From an uncultured Prevotellaceae bacterium (GTDB lineage Bacteria; Bacteroidota; Bacteroidia; Bacteroidales; Bacteroidaceae): 23,699 nucleotides of DNA. Location: positions 1 to 23,699 of the forward strand of contig CALAVF010000287.1 of NCBI GenBank assembly GCA_937892315.1. Direction: 5' to 3'. This document shows, piece after piece, positions 7,572 to 16,800 of the stretch. The notes under the pieces are model-generated. The model did no database searches. It was given only the letters and a program-made list of their open reading frames with translations, and was not told where the DNA came from. A program made the position numbers and the translations under genes. Within the stretch, counting starts at the first letter, position 1; each line of letters begins with the position of its first letter.

Positions 7572-8267
7572 TTAAATCCAGAAAATACCTTCAATGTAAG
7601 AACGATTCTTAGCAAGAACGTAGTCAGGCAGCGGCTGCATACGTGCAATCCAAGCCTCCTTGTCATGTACCGTGCTGATAGAATAGTTCGCATTTTCAAT
7701 ACCATAGCCTTCTGTCGGCATCAGTTCACGGTCTGCCTCAATGAAGGTGTTGGGGTTGGGAACGAGAACCTTTGCAGAGCCAGTAGGCTCTTCGAGAGCG
7801 GCATCAGCGGCAGCGTCTGCTTCCACAAGGATTGTGCCTGCCGTCAGTGCAGAACCGAGAGCGGCAGCAACCGTGATTGTGAACTCTGCGTTGTCTGCGT
7901 CGTAGGCAACATCAGTAACCTTGACGTAAGCACCTGCGGTATTCACGTTTGCAGGAGCAGCCATAAGGAACATTCCGACTTCGGGTGCATCGCTAAAACC
8001 GTCACCCTTAATCTTGATAGCCGTAGCACTTGATGCAGCGTCGGCAGACACCTCGAACGAGCGGAAGATAAGACAACCCTCGGCAGGAGTGTACTGAACC
8101 AGTTGTGCAGCCCACAAGTGACCAAAGCCCTTGTTAGGATTAAGGATGGTGCCGCCAAGCAAGACATTCTTTCGACTCTCGCCGTTGCTGTCCTTAACCC
8201 AAACCCACTTGCCACCACGAACCTTGCGTGATGTCTCGTAGAAATAAGCCAAATTTGTAACTTGCAT
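7572..8267 (-). CDS. Head fibre / capsid decoration protein
   Basis: A 231-residue protein between scaffold and major capsid genes. The N-terminal part (MQVTNLAYFYETSRKVRGGK) is followed by a beta-rich, alanine- and glycine-rich middle with ALTAGTILVEADAAADA, a pattern seen in head-fibre proteins (Phage_fiber_2 type) of Bacteroidota phages. The C-terminal part (YSISTVHDKEAWIARMQPLP) would be the capsid-bound or fibre tip region. Such proteins stud the capsid surface. The alternative is a second minor capsid or cement protein of unknown fold. It lies 16 nt after the scaffold gene. Confidence 0.58.
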   Translation of the reverse strand: MQVTNLAYFYETSRKVRGGKWVWVKDSNGESRKNVLLGGTILNPNKGFGHLWAAQLVQYTPAEGCLIFRSFEVSADAASSATAIKIKGDGFSDAPEVGMFLMAAPANVNTAGAYVKVTDVAYDADNAEFTITVAAALGSALTAGTILVEADAAADAALEEPTGSAKVLVPNPNTFIEADRELMPTEGYGIENANYSISTVHDKEAWIARMQPLPDYVLAKNRSYIEGIFWI

Positions 8268-8283
8268 AAAATCTTAGGTTTAG

Positions 8284-8931
8284 TTAAACTTTAATTTTCG
8301 GTAATGATGCAAGGAACTCTTCTTCCTGCTTTCGTGTCTGTCTCGGAGCAAGTGGCTTGATGTCACCAAGTGAATCCTTGAAGATGTCCTGAAAGCGTGT
8401 GGTCAATTTCTTTGCCTGTTCCTCGCTCGTTTCGTCCAAGTTGACCGCCCAATCCTCTGCGAATTTCTCAAAAGACTTGTGCAAGTCCTCCCGAACACTA
8501 TGCTTTGCCAAACCAAGAACCTCTTTGAACTTGTCATTTTTACGTGCCTCGTTCTCGAACTTCTCCAACCTATCCAACTTGTCTTGCAGTTCCTTTGGGA
8601 TTTGCGGTGCAGGTGGCGTAGGTGGTACGGGTGGTGTTGGCGTTCCCAATTTCTTGTTTAACTCCGCAATCTGATTCTTGTACTCATTCTCTTTGGTCTC
8701 GAAAGCCTTTTGCTTGGATGTAAGACCTTTGGACGTTGCCGAAAATGCCGTGTTGATGTTAAACTTGATGTCATCCAAGATTCCATCGGCATCAATCGCC
8801 GTGCCCTCGTCATACTTCTTTGCAAAAAATTCAGAGAACTTGTCCTTGAAATCTCCTGTCAGAGTCTCTTCCGTGTAACTTTTCTCGTTACAATAATCGT
8901 TTACTTTCTGTAAAACTTCTTCTTTTGTCAT
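8284..8931 (-). CDS. Capsid scaffold protein
   Basis: A 215-residue, highly charged, helix-rich protein, the first gene of the leftward operon. It has helical arms at residues about 55-95 (KQKAFETKENEYKNQIAELN) and 110-190, separated by a proline-rich linker (GTPTPPVPPTPPAPQIP, residues about 96-112). The basic C-terminus (APRQTRKQEEEFLASLPKIK) matches the capsid-binding end of many scaffold proteins. Scaffolds guide capsid assembly and leave before or during packaging. Position just upstream of the decoration and capsid genes supports this. No protease motif is seen, so a separate or absent protease is implied. Confidence 0.75.
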   Translation of the reverse strand: MTKEEVLQKVNDYCNEKSYTEETLTGDFKDKFSEFFAKKYDEGTAIDADGILDDIKFNINTAFSATSKGLTSKQKAFETKENEYKNQIAELNKKLGTPTPPVPPTPPAPQIPKELQDKLDRLEKFENEARKNDKFKEVLGLAKHSVREDLHKSFEKFAEDWAVNLDETSEEQAKKLTTRFQDIFKDSLGDIKPLAPRQTRKQEEEFLASLPKIKV

Positions 8932-8974
8932 AGTTTTCTACTATTACGTTAGGTGCATAAAATTTTGCTTGCCA

Positions 8975-8982
8975 CAAAGGTA
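8975..8982 (-). promoter_or_regulatory. Promoter -7 box for the leftward virion operon
   Basis: Minus-strand TACCTTTG matches the Bacteroidota -7 consensus TAnnTTTG. It lies 43 bp before the scaffold start. A TTTTAA lies a few bases upstream, as at the opposite promoter. I see no good -33 TTTG at the usual 19-21 bp spacing, so the promoter may need an activator. Confidence 0.6.
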
Positions 8983-9023
8983 AGGTGTTAAAAGTTAATT
9001 TGATATGGTAAGTTTTCCGAAAG

Positions 9024-9039
9024 TTTTATTATCATAAAA
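9024..9039. promoter_or_regulatory. Operator-like palindrome at the centre of the divergent promoters
   Basis: TTTTAT-TATC-ATAAAA, 14 of 16 positions symmetric. Its centre (9031.5) is exactly the centre of the 12-bp inverted repeat carrying both -7 boxes. A dimeric regulator bound here would face both promoters equally. Palindromes of this composition arise often in AT-rich DNA, but the shared centre is notable. Confidence 0.45.
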
Positions 9040-9080
9040 GAAAAATAATATATGTAATATGTACACGCATTTTTAAGGCG

Positions 9081-9088
9081 TAACTTTG
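9081..9088 (+). promoter_or_regulatory. Promoter -7 box for the rightward terminase operon
   Basis: TAACTTTG matches the Bacteroidota -7 consensus TAnnTTTG and lies 38 bp before the terminase ATG. The sequence TTTTTAA is found a few bases upstream, mirrored at the other promoter. No clear -33 TTTG is seen. Confidence 0.62.
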
Positions 9089-9126
9089 TGGCAAGAAATT
9101 TCTAAACACCATACATTTTTGCAAGA

Positions 9127-10905
9127 ATGGCTCGTAAACGTAACGACATAGTATTAGCACCTTTGGAGGATGGCAACCAAAAGTATGCCATTCGTTCCAA
9201 TGCTGATATTGTGTGCTTTACGGGAAACACGGGAGGAGGTAAATCGTATGCCCTTTATTATGCACCCATTGAATACCTTGCCATGAATGACAATGCAAAG
9301 ATTGTATGCTTTATGCGTAACGTGTCCGACTTCTGGGGTGCTGGCAAGGTAAATGACACGTTAAAGAAAATGTACCCACTTATTGACCGTTCCGTAAAGA
9401 AACAGCCACATGACCCGATTGGTGAAATTATCCGTAACCAAACGGACATGGGCATGAAACTTTACAACGGCAGCGAGATTAAGTTTCAGCAGTTGGATAA
9501 TGAAAGCCCGATTGTGATTGATAAGATTGCTAAAGGTCTGCAAGCAAAGAAACTTATCTTTGACGAGTGCAACAAGTTTGACTGGAGAACCATTACTGCA
9601 TTCATGCCACGTCTGCGTTCTGATTCAAGTGGCAAGGCACAGATTTTCCTTGCACAGAACCCCGAAAGGGCATGCTTTTTACGTCAGTTGTGTGGCAAGG
9701 GTGAACATGGTGGTGGTTGGATAAACGATGATGGGTCTGTCGATAAGTCAATGGATGGCGTGGTGATGTACTTCAATATGCAGGAGGGTGACTTGAATAA
9801 GACCTATTTTGGAAGGACAAAGCGTGAGGTGTATGAGAAGTGCAAGGAACATATTGATGCTTTGATTGCAGTTGACCCAGACATGACATACGAGGACTTT
9901 ATTCTTTCGATGGTGTTCTACACGTTTGATGTGCGTGACAATAAGAAAATGCTGTCAAAGAATAAGTCTTATCGTGGTCTGGCTGCAAACTCTTCGACCG
10001 CACTTTCGTCCTACAACGCAAATTGGAACTATTCAATTACGGATGAAGAGGACAATGCGGAGGAACTTGCAAACGTGCAGTTGCATACAACGGATGTGGA
10101 AAGGATGTTCCGCCCTATGGAACTGCCACGAAACAGCGAACTTGTAAAACGCTTTATGACCGTTGATATGGCGACCACGGGATTTGATAATCTTGTAATG
10201 AAGTATTGGGAACTTTATTCGCATTACGGATTTATCTGCAAGGACATCAAGTTTTCGATGAAGAACACCAACCGTGAAGCCGTGATGATGATGACATCTT
10301 TTCGGGACAAGCACGACTTGGACGAAAGGAACATGATACTTGATGTGCAGGGATTTGGTTTCTTGCGTGATTGTTTCCCCCGTGCCATATTGTTTTCCGG
10401 TGCATCACAGCCCAGCAAGCGTAGCAAGGCACAGTACAAGACATTGAAAGACGAATCGGCACACTTGGCAATGGAAATGATACAGAGCGGATTGATACAC
10501 TATGACCCAAGGTTGGCGGATATGCCGTATATGCACCAAAACATGAAACGTAGCGGTGCAACAACAATATTAAGGCACATGAAGTTTGAAAGTGTGATAT
10601 TCCAGTTCAACAAGACACCAAACGGACGTATAGCAATGCTGGATAAGGAGAAGCAGAAACCATTGCTAAAAGGAATGTCGCCAGACTTGTTTGACAATGT
10701 GAATATACTTTGCGGTGGTACATACTATGATTGTTACAGGCTGCTGTCAACGGATGCAGGGTACATGAAAAAGCAACTGCAAGCGAGTGATATGTTTGCC
10801 ATGCTGAACGTGACAAACAACGGAGAGCAAGAGATAGACACAAGAATAACAAGACGAAAGATACACCATTCATCAAGAATACTTAATATATTAAGCACTA
10901 TATGA
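9127..10905 (+). CDS. Terminase large subunit (packaging ATPase/nuclease)
   Basis: A 592-residue motor protein that pumps DNA into the prohead and cuts it. Walker A is GNTGGGKS at residues 33-40. Walker B is LIFDECNK with D146/E147. The coupling motif is FLAQNPE near 174-180. The C-terminal RNase H-like nuclease has three acidic clusters: TVDMA (D347), ILDVQG (D406) and SPDLFDN (D520/D523). All motifs are intact, and the length is a little above the usual 420-560. The first gene of the rightward operon; its stop overlaps the portal start by 4 nt (ATGA). No small terminase subunit is seen next to it in this window, so it may lie elsewhere in the genome. Confidence 0.95.
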   Translation: MARKRNDIVLAPLEDGNQKYAIRSNADIVCFTGNTGGGKSYALYYAPIEYLAMNDNAKIVCFMRNVSDFWGAGKVNDTLKKMYPLIDRSVKKQPHDPIGEIIRNQTDMGMKLYNGSEIKFQQLDNESPIVIDKIAKGLQAKKLIFDECNKFDWRTITAFMPRLRSDSSGKAQIFLAQNPERACFLRQLCGKGEHGGGWINDDGSVDKSMDGVVMYFNMQEGDLNKTYFGRTKREVYEKCKEHIDALIAVDPDMTYEDFILSMVFYTFDVRDNKKMLSKNKSYRGLAANSSTALSSYNANWNYSITDEEDNAEELANVQLHTTDVERMFRPMELPRNSELVKRFMTVDMATTGFDNLVMKYWELYSHYGFICKDIKFSMKNTNREAVMMMTSFRDKHDLDERNMILDVQGFGFLRDCFPRAILFSGASQPSKRSKAQYKTLKDESAHLAMEMIQSGLIHYDPRLADMPYMHQNMKRSGATTILRHMKFESVIFQFNKTPNGRIAMLDKEKQKPLLKGMSPDLFDNVNILCGGTYYDCYRLLSTDAGYMKKQLQASDMFAMLNVTNNGEQEIDTRITRRKIHHSSRILNILSTI

Positions 10906-12428
10906 TTCGAGAGCATGACATAAATTGGTTTCTTGAAGAACCGACAAGGTTAATCAAGATGAAGCCGTTTACCCGTGGAGGAAAGATGGAGGGACACGGG
11001 TATGAGGGTGAGGACTTGCTTAACAACCAGACATTGGAAACAGGGTTTGCGAATCTCACCTTGCACCCCATTTCGCAAGACACTTATATTACAGAGTATC
11101 GACCCGACCTGCACCATATCATTCTTAATCAGTCTATTCCAAAGATTAAGGTCACGATTGACGGTGTGCCATTACCTTTTACGGAAATAACACAAACGGC
11201 ATCATTCCAGAAATTGATTCATTCTGCACACGTTAGAAACTTGACCGCCAACCCGATTGAGTTCAGCATCTGCAATGATGAGCCAACAGAGGAAGAGCAA
11301 AAGACGTTCAGCGAGATAAAACAGGAATGGATGTGGAGAGGACTTGAATGGAACAAGTATCAAGCCATCAACACCTGCAAGCAATTAGGTAATTGCGGTG
11401 TGCTTTTCGCTTATGACAAAGAACTTGGCAAATATACCGTAACCAATTATTCGTATGAGGACGGGTATCAGATTGTGCCTAACTATGATGAGTACGGAAA
11501 TGAAATTGCAAGGTCTTTGGTGTATCAGATAGAAAACAAGACCATCATTGACACCTATGATGCACAGAAACACTATCGTTGCTCAATGGGCGAAGAAGGC
11601 TGGGAGATAAAGACAGAAATACACGGTTTCAGTCGTTGCCCGTTGCTGCATAAGCGAGGTAAGGTTGCTTGGGAATATGCGGAAAGCAGCATAGAGATGT
11701 GGGAACTGATGGCAAACATACAGGCAATCGCATTGAAACGATTTGGCACGTTTGCGTTGGTGTTCACGGGTGATATGGACACGGAATCATTCAAGCGTGA
11801 TTCAAGCACACTTATCATCAACCTTTCAAGCGACACAACCAACGGAAAGCAGGATGCAAAGGTGTTGGAGTTCCCCGAACCTCAGACGATGGATAAGTAC
11901 CTAAAGACGTTGGAGGAAAAGATTTCACTCTTTAGTTCTACATCGTTCATTACACCTAAAGACATCACAACCTCAAATAGTGGTGGTAACGGTATTGCCC
12001 TTGCCATGTCAAACGACTATTCTTTGGCAACCCAGTCTGCAATGGATTGGAATCGTTTTGTCAATGATATGGTGTACCTGCATCAAGAGGGTCTTGACAT
12101 TGAAAACGGAGGAATAGAAAAATATTCAAAAGTCAAGATTGGAGCAAAGATTATTCCTTGGTCATTGGAAACAAACAATACAAAGTTGATTAACCTTGGG
12201 ATGGAGGCACCTTATCTTTCCACGCAGACCATTGTTGAAAGATGCCCTGATGCGGCACCAGATGAAATTGACCGCATTATTAAGGAGCGTGGAAGCCTTA
12301 TCAGCAGAAACGACAAAACGATTGATGACAATGCGGACAAGGCTAATAGCATCGCCACTAATCGTAATGACATCATCCGTGACAACGAAGATAAAATAGA
12401 AATTGAATCGGCACAAGTAAATTCATAA
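10902..12428 (+). CDS. Portal protein (SPP1 gp6-like)
   Basis: A 508-residue portal of the size and layout of the SPP1 gp6 family: a dodecameric ring at one capsid vertex through which terminase loads DNA. The order terminase-portal supports it. Visible landmarks are QASFQKLIHS-like helices near residues 100-115, the ATPFE-equivalent strand ANPIEFSICNDEPTEEE, and a helical region reading ESSIEMWELMANIQAIALKR (about 265-285) consistent with the stem. The C-terminal 50 residues (NDKTIDDNADKANSIATNRN onward) are charged and likely disordered or coiled. The start overlaps the terminase stop by 4 nt. Confidence 0.88.
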   Translation: MIREHDINWFLEEPTRLIKMKPFTRGGKMEGHGYEGEDLLNNQTLETGFANLTLHPISQDTYITEYRPDLHHIILNQSIPKIKVTIDGVPLPFTEITQTASFQKLIHSAHVRNLTANPIEFSICNDEPTEEEQKTFSEIKQEWMWRGLEWNKYQAINTCKQLGNCGVLFAYDKELGKYTVTNYSYEDGYQIVPNYDEYGNEIARSLVYQIENKTIIDTYDAQKHYRCSMGEEGWEIKTEIHGFSRCPLLHKRGKVAWEYAESSIEMWELMANIQAIALKRFGTFALVFTGDMDTESFKRDSSTLIINLSSDTTNGKQDAKVLEFPEPQTMDKYLKTLEEKISLFSSTSFITPKDITTSNSGGNGIALAMSNDYSLATQSAMDWNRFVNDMVYLHQEGLDIENGGIEKYSKVKIGAKIIPWSLETNNTKLINLGMEAPYLSTQTIVERCPDAAPDEIDRIIKERGSLISRNDKTIDDNADKANSIATNRNDIIRDNEDKIEIESAQVNS

Positions 12429-12432
12429 GACA

Positions 12433-12807
12433 ATGACAGTAACAGAAATCATATTGGAGATAGTCTTACCCATCATAACACTTGTTGCAGGTGGTGGTTG
12501 GTTTGTGACTTACAAGGCATACAAACGTGGGGCAAATGGAGAAGCCACGCAAAAGGAAGCCGAGGGGTGGAAAGCCATGCAGGATGTGTACCAGCAGACG
12601 ATTTCAGACTTGAAAGAAAGTTGTGAATACATCCGCAATGACAGGGATTTGCTTAGAAAAGAAAACGAAAAATTGCGAGAAGAAAACAATATGCTTCGAG
12701 ATAAAATCATTGAACTTGAAAAGCAGATAACCGACCTTAGACGGGATATTGCAAGGCAAGGGAGACAGATAGAATCTTTAAGCGAAAAGAGAGGGAAGAA
12801 AGAATGA
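12433..12807 (+). CDS. Membrane-anchored coiled-coil protein of the lysis cassette (holin-like?)
   Basis: 124 residues: one N-terminal membrane segment (EIILEIVLPIITLVAGGGWF, about residues 5-24), then a short basic loop and a long heptad-patterned coiled coil (residues about 60-115, with LLRKENEKLREENNMLRDKI). It sits 4 nt after the portal gene and overlaps the endolysin start by 4 nt. The context suggests lysis: a pinholin/holin accessory, or an endolysin anchor or chaperone. Proteins of this shape are common beside M15 endolysins in Bacteroidota phages, but their role is not established, so I do not name it further. Confidence 0.6.
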   Translation: MTVTEIILEIVLPIITLVAGGGWFVTYKAYKRGANGEATQKEAEGWKAMQDVYQQTISDLKESCEYIRNDRDLLRKENEKLREENNMLRDKIIELEKQITDLRRDIARQGRQIESLSEKRGKKE

Positions 12808-13250
12808 TGAAATACTTTACAATTAAGGAACTTACGGCATCGGCGACAGCAAAACGAAAAGGCATAGACAATAAGCCGACACAAGACATTACAAATGCAC
12901 TTGTGGCTTTGGTTGAGAATGTACTTGACCCACTTCGTGAAGCATACGGAAAACCGATTATCGTCACATCCGGTTATCGTTCTGTAAAGTTAAACAAGGC
13001 GGTAGGGGGTGCAGCCAACTCGCAACACACAAAAGGCGAGGCGGCAGACATAAGAAGCGTGAGCGATGACCCGAAAGAGAACAAGGTTATTTTTGACCTC
13101 ATAAGGCAAATGAATCTTCCCTATGACCAACTAATCAATGAGTATAATTATGACTGGGTGCATGTGTCTTTCAGCAGATACAAGAAAAGAAAGCAGGTGT
13201 TGGCAGCCACAAAGAAAAATGGAAAAACAATATACACAATAGTGAAGTAA
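12804..13250 (+). CDS. M15-type peptidase endolysin
   Basis: 148 residues of the Peptidase_M15_3 fold, a zinc D-Ala-D-Ala-type carboxypeptidase/endopeptidase cutting peptidoglycan stem peptides at the end of infection. The zinc ligands are H75 and D82 in NSQHTKGEAADI and H120 in DWVHVSF; E113 (INEYNY) is the likely catalytic acid. An IVTSGYRS strand at 53-60 is the typical family signature. There is no signal peptide, so it needs a holin. The start overlaps the upstream coiled-coil gene by 4 nt (ATGATG; either M is possible), showing one lysis operon. Confidence 0.92.
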   Translation: MMKYFTIKELTASATAKRKGIDNKPTQDITNALVALVENVLDPLREAYGKPIIVTSGYRSVKLNKAVGGAANSQHTKGEAADIRSVSDDPKENKVIFDLIRQMNLPYDQLINEYNYDWVHVSFSRYKKRKQVLAATKKNGKTIYTIVK

Positions 13251-13251
13251 T

Positions 13252-13470
13252 ATGGAAACAAAAGACAAGAGGAATATAATTGGGAGCATACTTTGCTTCA
13301 TATCATCCGCATTGTTCGGTGGCATTGCTATCGCTTTCTGGATGATAAGGGAGGTGTATCAATCTGACAACTACAAATTTGATGTTGAAAAGGATGATAT
13401 TTACAGATATTCCCTAATTGGTGCAGTCGGCTACATTGTAAATGTTATTTTGTTAAAGTTTGTGCTATGA
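13252..13470 (+). CDS. Two-TM membrane protein, holin candidate
   Basis: 72 residues with two hydrophobic segments: IIGSILCFISSALFGGIAIAFW near 9-30 (first 20 residues IIGSILCFISSALFGGIAIA) and GAVGYIVNVILLKFVL near 57-72, separated by a charged loop rich in D, E and K. The start is 1 nt after the endolysin stop, and its stop overlaps the spanin ATG by 4 nt. Size and place match small class II-like holins, but the charged loop and two-TM layout also fit an antiholin or another lysis accessory protein. I rank it as the best holin candidate here. Confidence 0.55.
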   Translation: METKDKRNIIGSILCFISSALFGGIAIAFWMIREVYQSDNYKFDVEKDDIYRYSLIGAVGYIVNVILLKFVL

Positions 13471-13853
13471 AGAAAATGTTGCCGCTCATATTAGTTTTAA
13501 CATTGCTTTCTTGTGCCACCAAGACAAAAGTTGAATATGTGGATAGGGAGGTAATCAAGTATGAGACAAAGATACAGCATGACACGTTAATCAACAACGT
13601 ACATGACAGCGTGTTTCATACCATCTACCAAATTGGTGACACCGTATATAACACAAAGTATGTGCAGAAAATACAATATAAGGACAGGGTTGTAGAACGA
13701 ATTGACACTTGTTATAGAGATTCTGTACATATCTTAAAGGAGAAAGTGACACAAGAAAAAAAAATAATTCCAAATTGGTGTTATTATTCTTTGGTTAGTT
13801 GGATTATTATTATTATCTTTGCATTTGTAAAACTATATAGATGGCGACATTAG
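13467..13853 (+). CDS. Unimolecular spanin (u-spanin) candidate, lipoprotein with C-terminal TM
   Basis: 128 residues. The N-terminus is a lipoprotein signal with lipobox LTLLSCAT (C16 the modified cysteine). The middle, about residues 20-100, alternates strand-like segments rich in V, Y, T and D (VEYVDREVIKYETK; GDTVYNTKYVQKIQYKDR). The C-terminus is a hydrophobic segment (SLVSWIIIIIFAFVKLYRW, about 108-126) ending in a short basic tail. One protein with an outer-membrane lipid anchor and an inner-membrane anchor is the defining layout of a u-spanin (T1 gp11), which fuses the membranes in the last step of Gram-negative lysis. It follows the endolysin and holin candidate and overlaps the giant fibre gene by 13 nt. 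Function is inferred from topology. Confidence 0.7.
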   Translation: MKKMLPLILVLTLLSCATKTKVEYVDREVIKYETKIQHDTLINNVHDSVFHTIYQIGDTVYNTKYVQKIQYKDRVVERIDTCYRDSVHILKEKVTQEKKIIPNWCYYSLVSWIIIIIFAFVKLYRWRH

Positions 13854-16800
13854 GCAGAAACATATCATTCCCGATTAAGAATGCAGATGATTCTTCTTTC
13901 CACGGGCTTGTGCTACGCAAGGCAACCGTGGATAGTGTGGTCATGTCACTTGGCGACAAGATTACGGGTGATGCGTACTACAAGAACAACCATCTGGAAT
14001 GCACGATGCAGGAATATGTGGAGTACAACGATGTCAAGTACACCCTTGTAAATCCACCTACCATTGTGCGTGAGGGATTGGTAAGCGACAATTCGGACTT
14101 AAAGGGCATGACAAAATACTCTTTTGAGTTCTACCATCCCATGTACATTCTTGCCAACCTGCCATTTAGCGATGTAGCCGTAAGTGATGATGAAAAACGG
14201 TATCTGTCTGAAAACAAGACATTCAACTGGATTGGTAAGCCACAAGACTACATTGACAAGATTAACAAGAACTTGGAGGGAACGGAATGGATTGTTGTGA
14301 AGTCTGGCTCTTTCCCAGAGGAGAAAGATGATGAGTTAAGCGAAGTTCTTTCCTTTGACAATAACACCATTGCTGATGCCTTAAAGACGGGATATGAAAC
14401 GTGGGGTTTGCCATACGTTGTTTCGCAGATAAAGAGCGGAGAGCAATATTATTCCAATGGCAAACGATTCAAGGTTGAATTTGGTTTACCATCCAACGAG
14501 ATTGTTGTAAACAACGAAAACTTTGTATTTCAGTTTGGTAAAGATGTAGGGTTGAAGAACAATTCCCGAACACCACGAAACAATAAGATAATTACCCGAA
14601 TTGCAGGATATGGAAGCGAGAATAACATTCCGTATGGCTATCCGCAAATAAGGTGGTACGGCAATCAAAATTGGAAATACACAATAAATAGCAACTCTGC
14701 CGACCCTAATTCTTATCCCATTTATGATGGGATTGTAGGCGGTGCTGTCGTAAAACTCATCAAGCACCCTTTTACAAGAACGCACTTGATGCCATCCGTT
14801 TATAGCGAAAGCGTGTTCAACAAGGTTAGCCCTTATCTTTCAGATGGGAGTACAAACCCGAACTATGACCCGGACATTGAACTGAAAGACTACTACGATG
14901 CAGTTTCTACACAGGATTGGCAGTACGTCAATGAAATAAACCTGCTTGCACCATCATACGAAAGCCACGAATTTGACATCAAGCCAGAGATGGATGATGG
15001 GCAAAGCAATGTGACGATTTTAGGTGCAACACCGCTGAATGACGACCTTACTCCTGCAAGTGGGTGGGATGACAGCATAGATGACGATGGGGAATATGTA
15101 CAGTCTTATTTCCAATTAACATTACCAACACTTTCTTTTGACTTGTACGCTTGTGCGGCAATTACAGAGGAAATGCAGGTGAACATGCGTAGTGGTGCTT
15201 GTCTTGGATGCACGTTTACGGTATATGTAGATTGGGAGGACTACAAAAGTAATTTCTATGATTCTGATGGAAATTTCTTGCCTAATGGTGAACAGCGTGA
15301 TTTGACAAAATACCCAAAGTCAAACTTGGGAAGCATCAATATTGTCGTACAGAAAGACACTAACACTTTCGGCACGTTGATGCCTAACAGGTATCAATAC
15401 CCCAGCAACGGTAATGAGTTTGTTGTATTGGGCATATCTCTTCCACAAGAGTATATCACCAATGCGGAACAAAGGCTGGACGATGAAATGAAGTCGTACA
15501 TGCTGGAGAACAACGTGTACTATTACGACTATCCATTGAAGTTTGATGAGGCATTCCTTTACAACCACACGGAGATTCTTGAACAGATACACCCCAATAC
15601 GATTATACGATTTGGTTTTGGTGGCAATGTTGAGCCTTTGTCGTTGTTTGTCAAGCAACTTACTATCAAGTATGGTGAAGGTGTTTTGCCGCAATATGAC
15701 ATTACGCTTACTGATAACATTGAAATTGTCCTTAACCAATTAGGGCAGGTTGCTGATAGCGTAGAAAAGTTGTCTTCTTTAGTTGCTCTCCTTCGCCAGA
15801 CTTACAACAGAAACATTTGGTCTGAATTAGAGAAGAAACTTTCTAAGGTAAAGGATGACAGCACACCCTATAAGTTGGGAATGCGAGAACTTGACGTAAG
15901 TGACAACGCCAGCATACACAAAAATACCTCCGTGGGAAATAACCTGACTGTTGAAAAGGACGCAACTGTAAAAGGTGACTTGTTGCTGAATGGTGCTGCA
16001 AGCCGACTCGCAGGAGGGAAAACAGACGGTGAGATTCCAGACTATAGCGGCATCATGGAGGCGTTCATCAACTTTCTGCATTCGGACAACTATACGGGGG
16101 ATGGGGCGTTTGATACAGGATGGATGCTGACCAACCGTGACACAGGAGGGAACTCTTATCTGGTCGTAGATAACCTTTTCGTGCGGATGAAGGCGTTTTT
16201 CACTGAACTGGAGATACGCAAGATTTCCTACGCTGGCGGCAACATCATCTTCTCTCACGCTGGCAGCGTGATTGTAGAAGTCCGTCCTATCTTTGCCTAC
16301 GACCCGACGGGTGAATCTATACAGGGACAAATGCAAGGTTCACGTTTATTGCTTTCCTCGGACAGCGAAAACGAGGCTGAGATGATGAACATTGGAGAGA
16401 CCACAACAGAGACGGTGCGTGAGCCTTACATCGTGCGTCATTACGAATACGACGAGGAAACGGGTGAAGAGACCATTACGGAGGAGACTCTATACAACGA
16501 GATAACGGTTGTGAAAACGCCGCTGAATCTTGGCGGTGACACATCCGTTGTCAATTCCATTCTTTCCTTTAGTGCGGAAGCCGAGGCTTACCGCTGCTAT
16601 ATCAAGAAGGACGACGGTACAACCTCGACAGAGAACTGGTGGAGAGTGGACGACCAAGCCCGTTGCCAGACTTTCAACATCGAGGAGGGCACACACTACA
16701 ATGTTTCCAACACGTTCTATTGGCGTAGGGTCGTGGCTGTTGGAAGTGAGATTATCTACAAGGGCGAGGATGATACAGAGGGTGAGACCTATGACTACAT

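Larger units (their letters stand above)
8968..9095. repeat. 12-bp perfect inverted repeat spanning the divergent control region
   Basis: CTTGCCACAAAG at 8968-8979 and CTTTGTGGCAAG at 9084-9095 are exact reverse complements. Each arm contains part of a -7 box and the presumed first transcribed bases of one operon. The centre of the pair is 9031.5. Beyond the arms the similarity goes on loosely (AAATTT-type runs and a CACC), so both transcripts would start with closely similar leaders. Confidence 0.8.

Noticed and set aside
6924..8033. A long plus-strand open frame opposite the major capsid and head fibre genes (369 codons)
   Set aside because: It lies antisense to two well-supported virion genes, spans their boundary, and its product is cysteine-rich and unlike any family I know. 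It is a shadow of the codon bias of the true genes.
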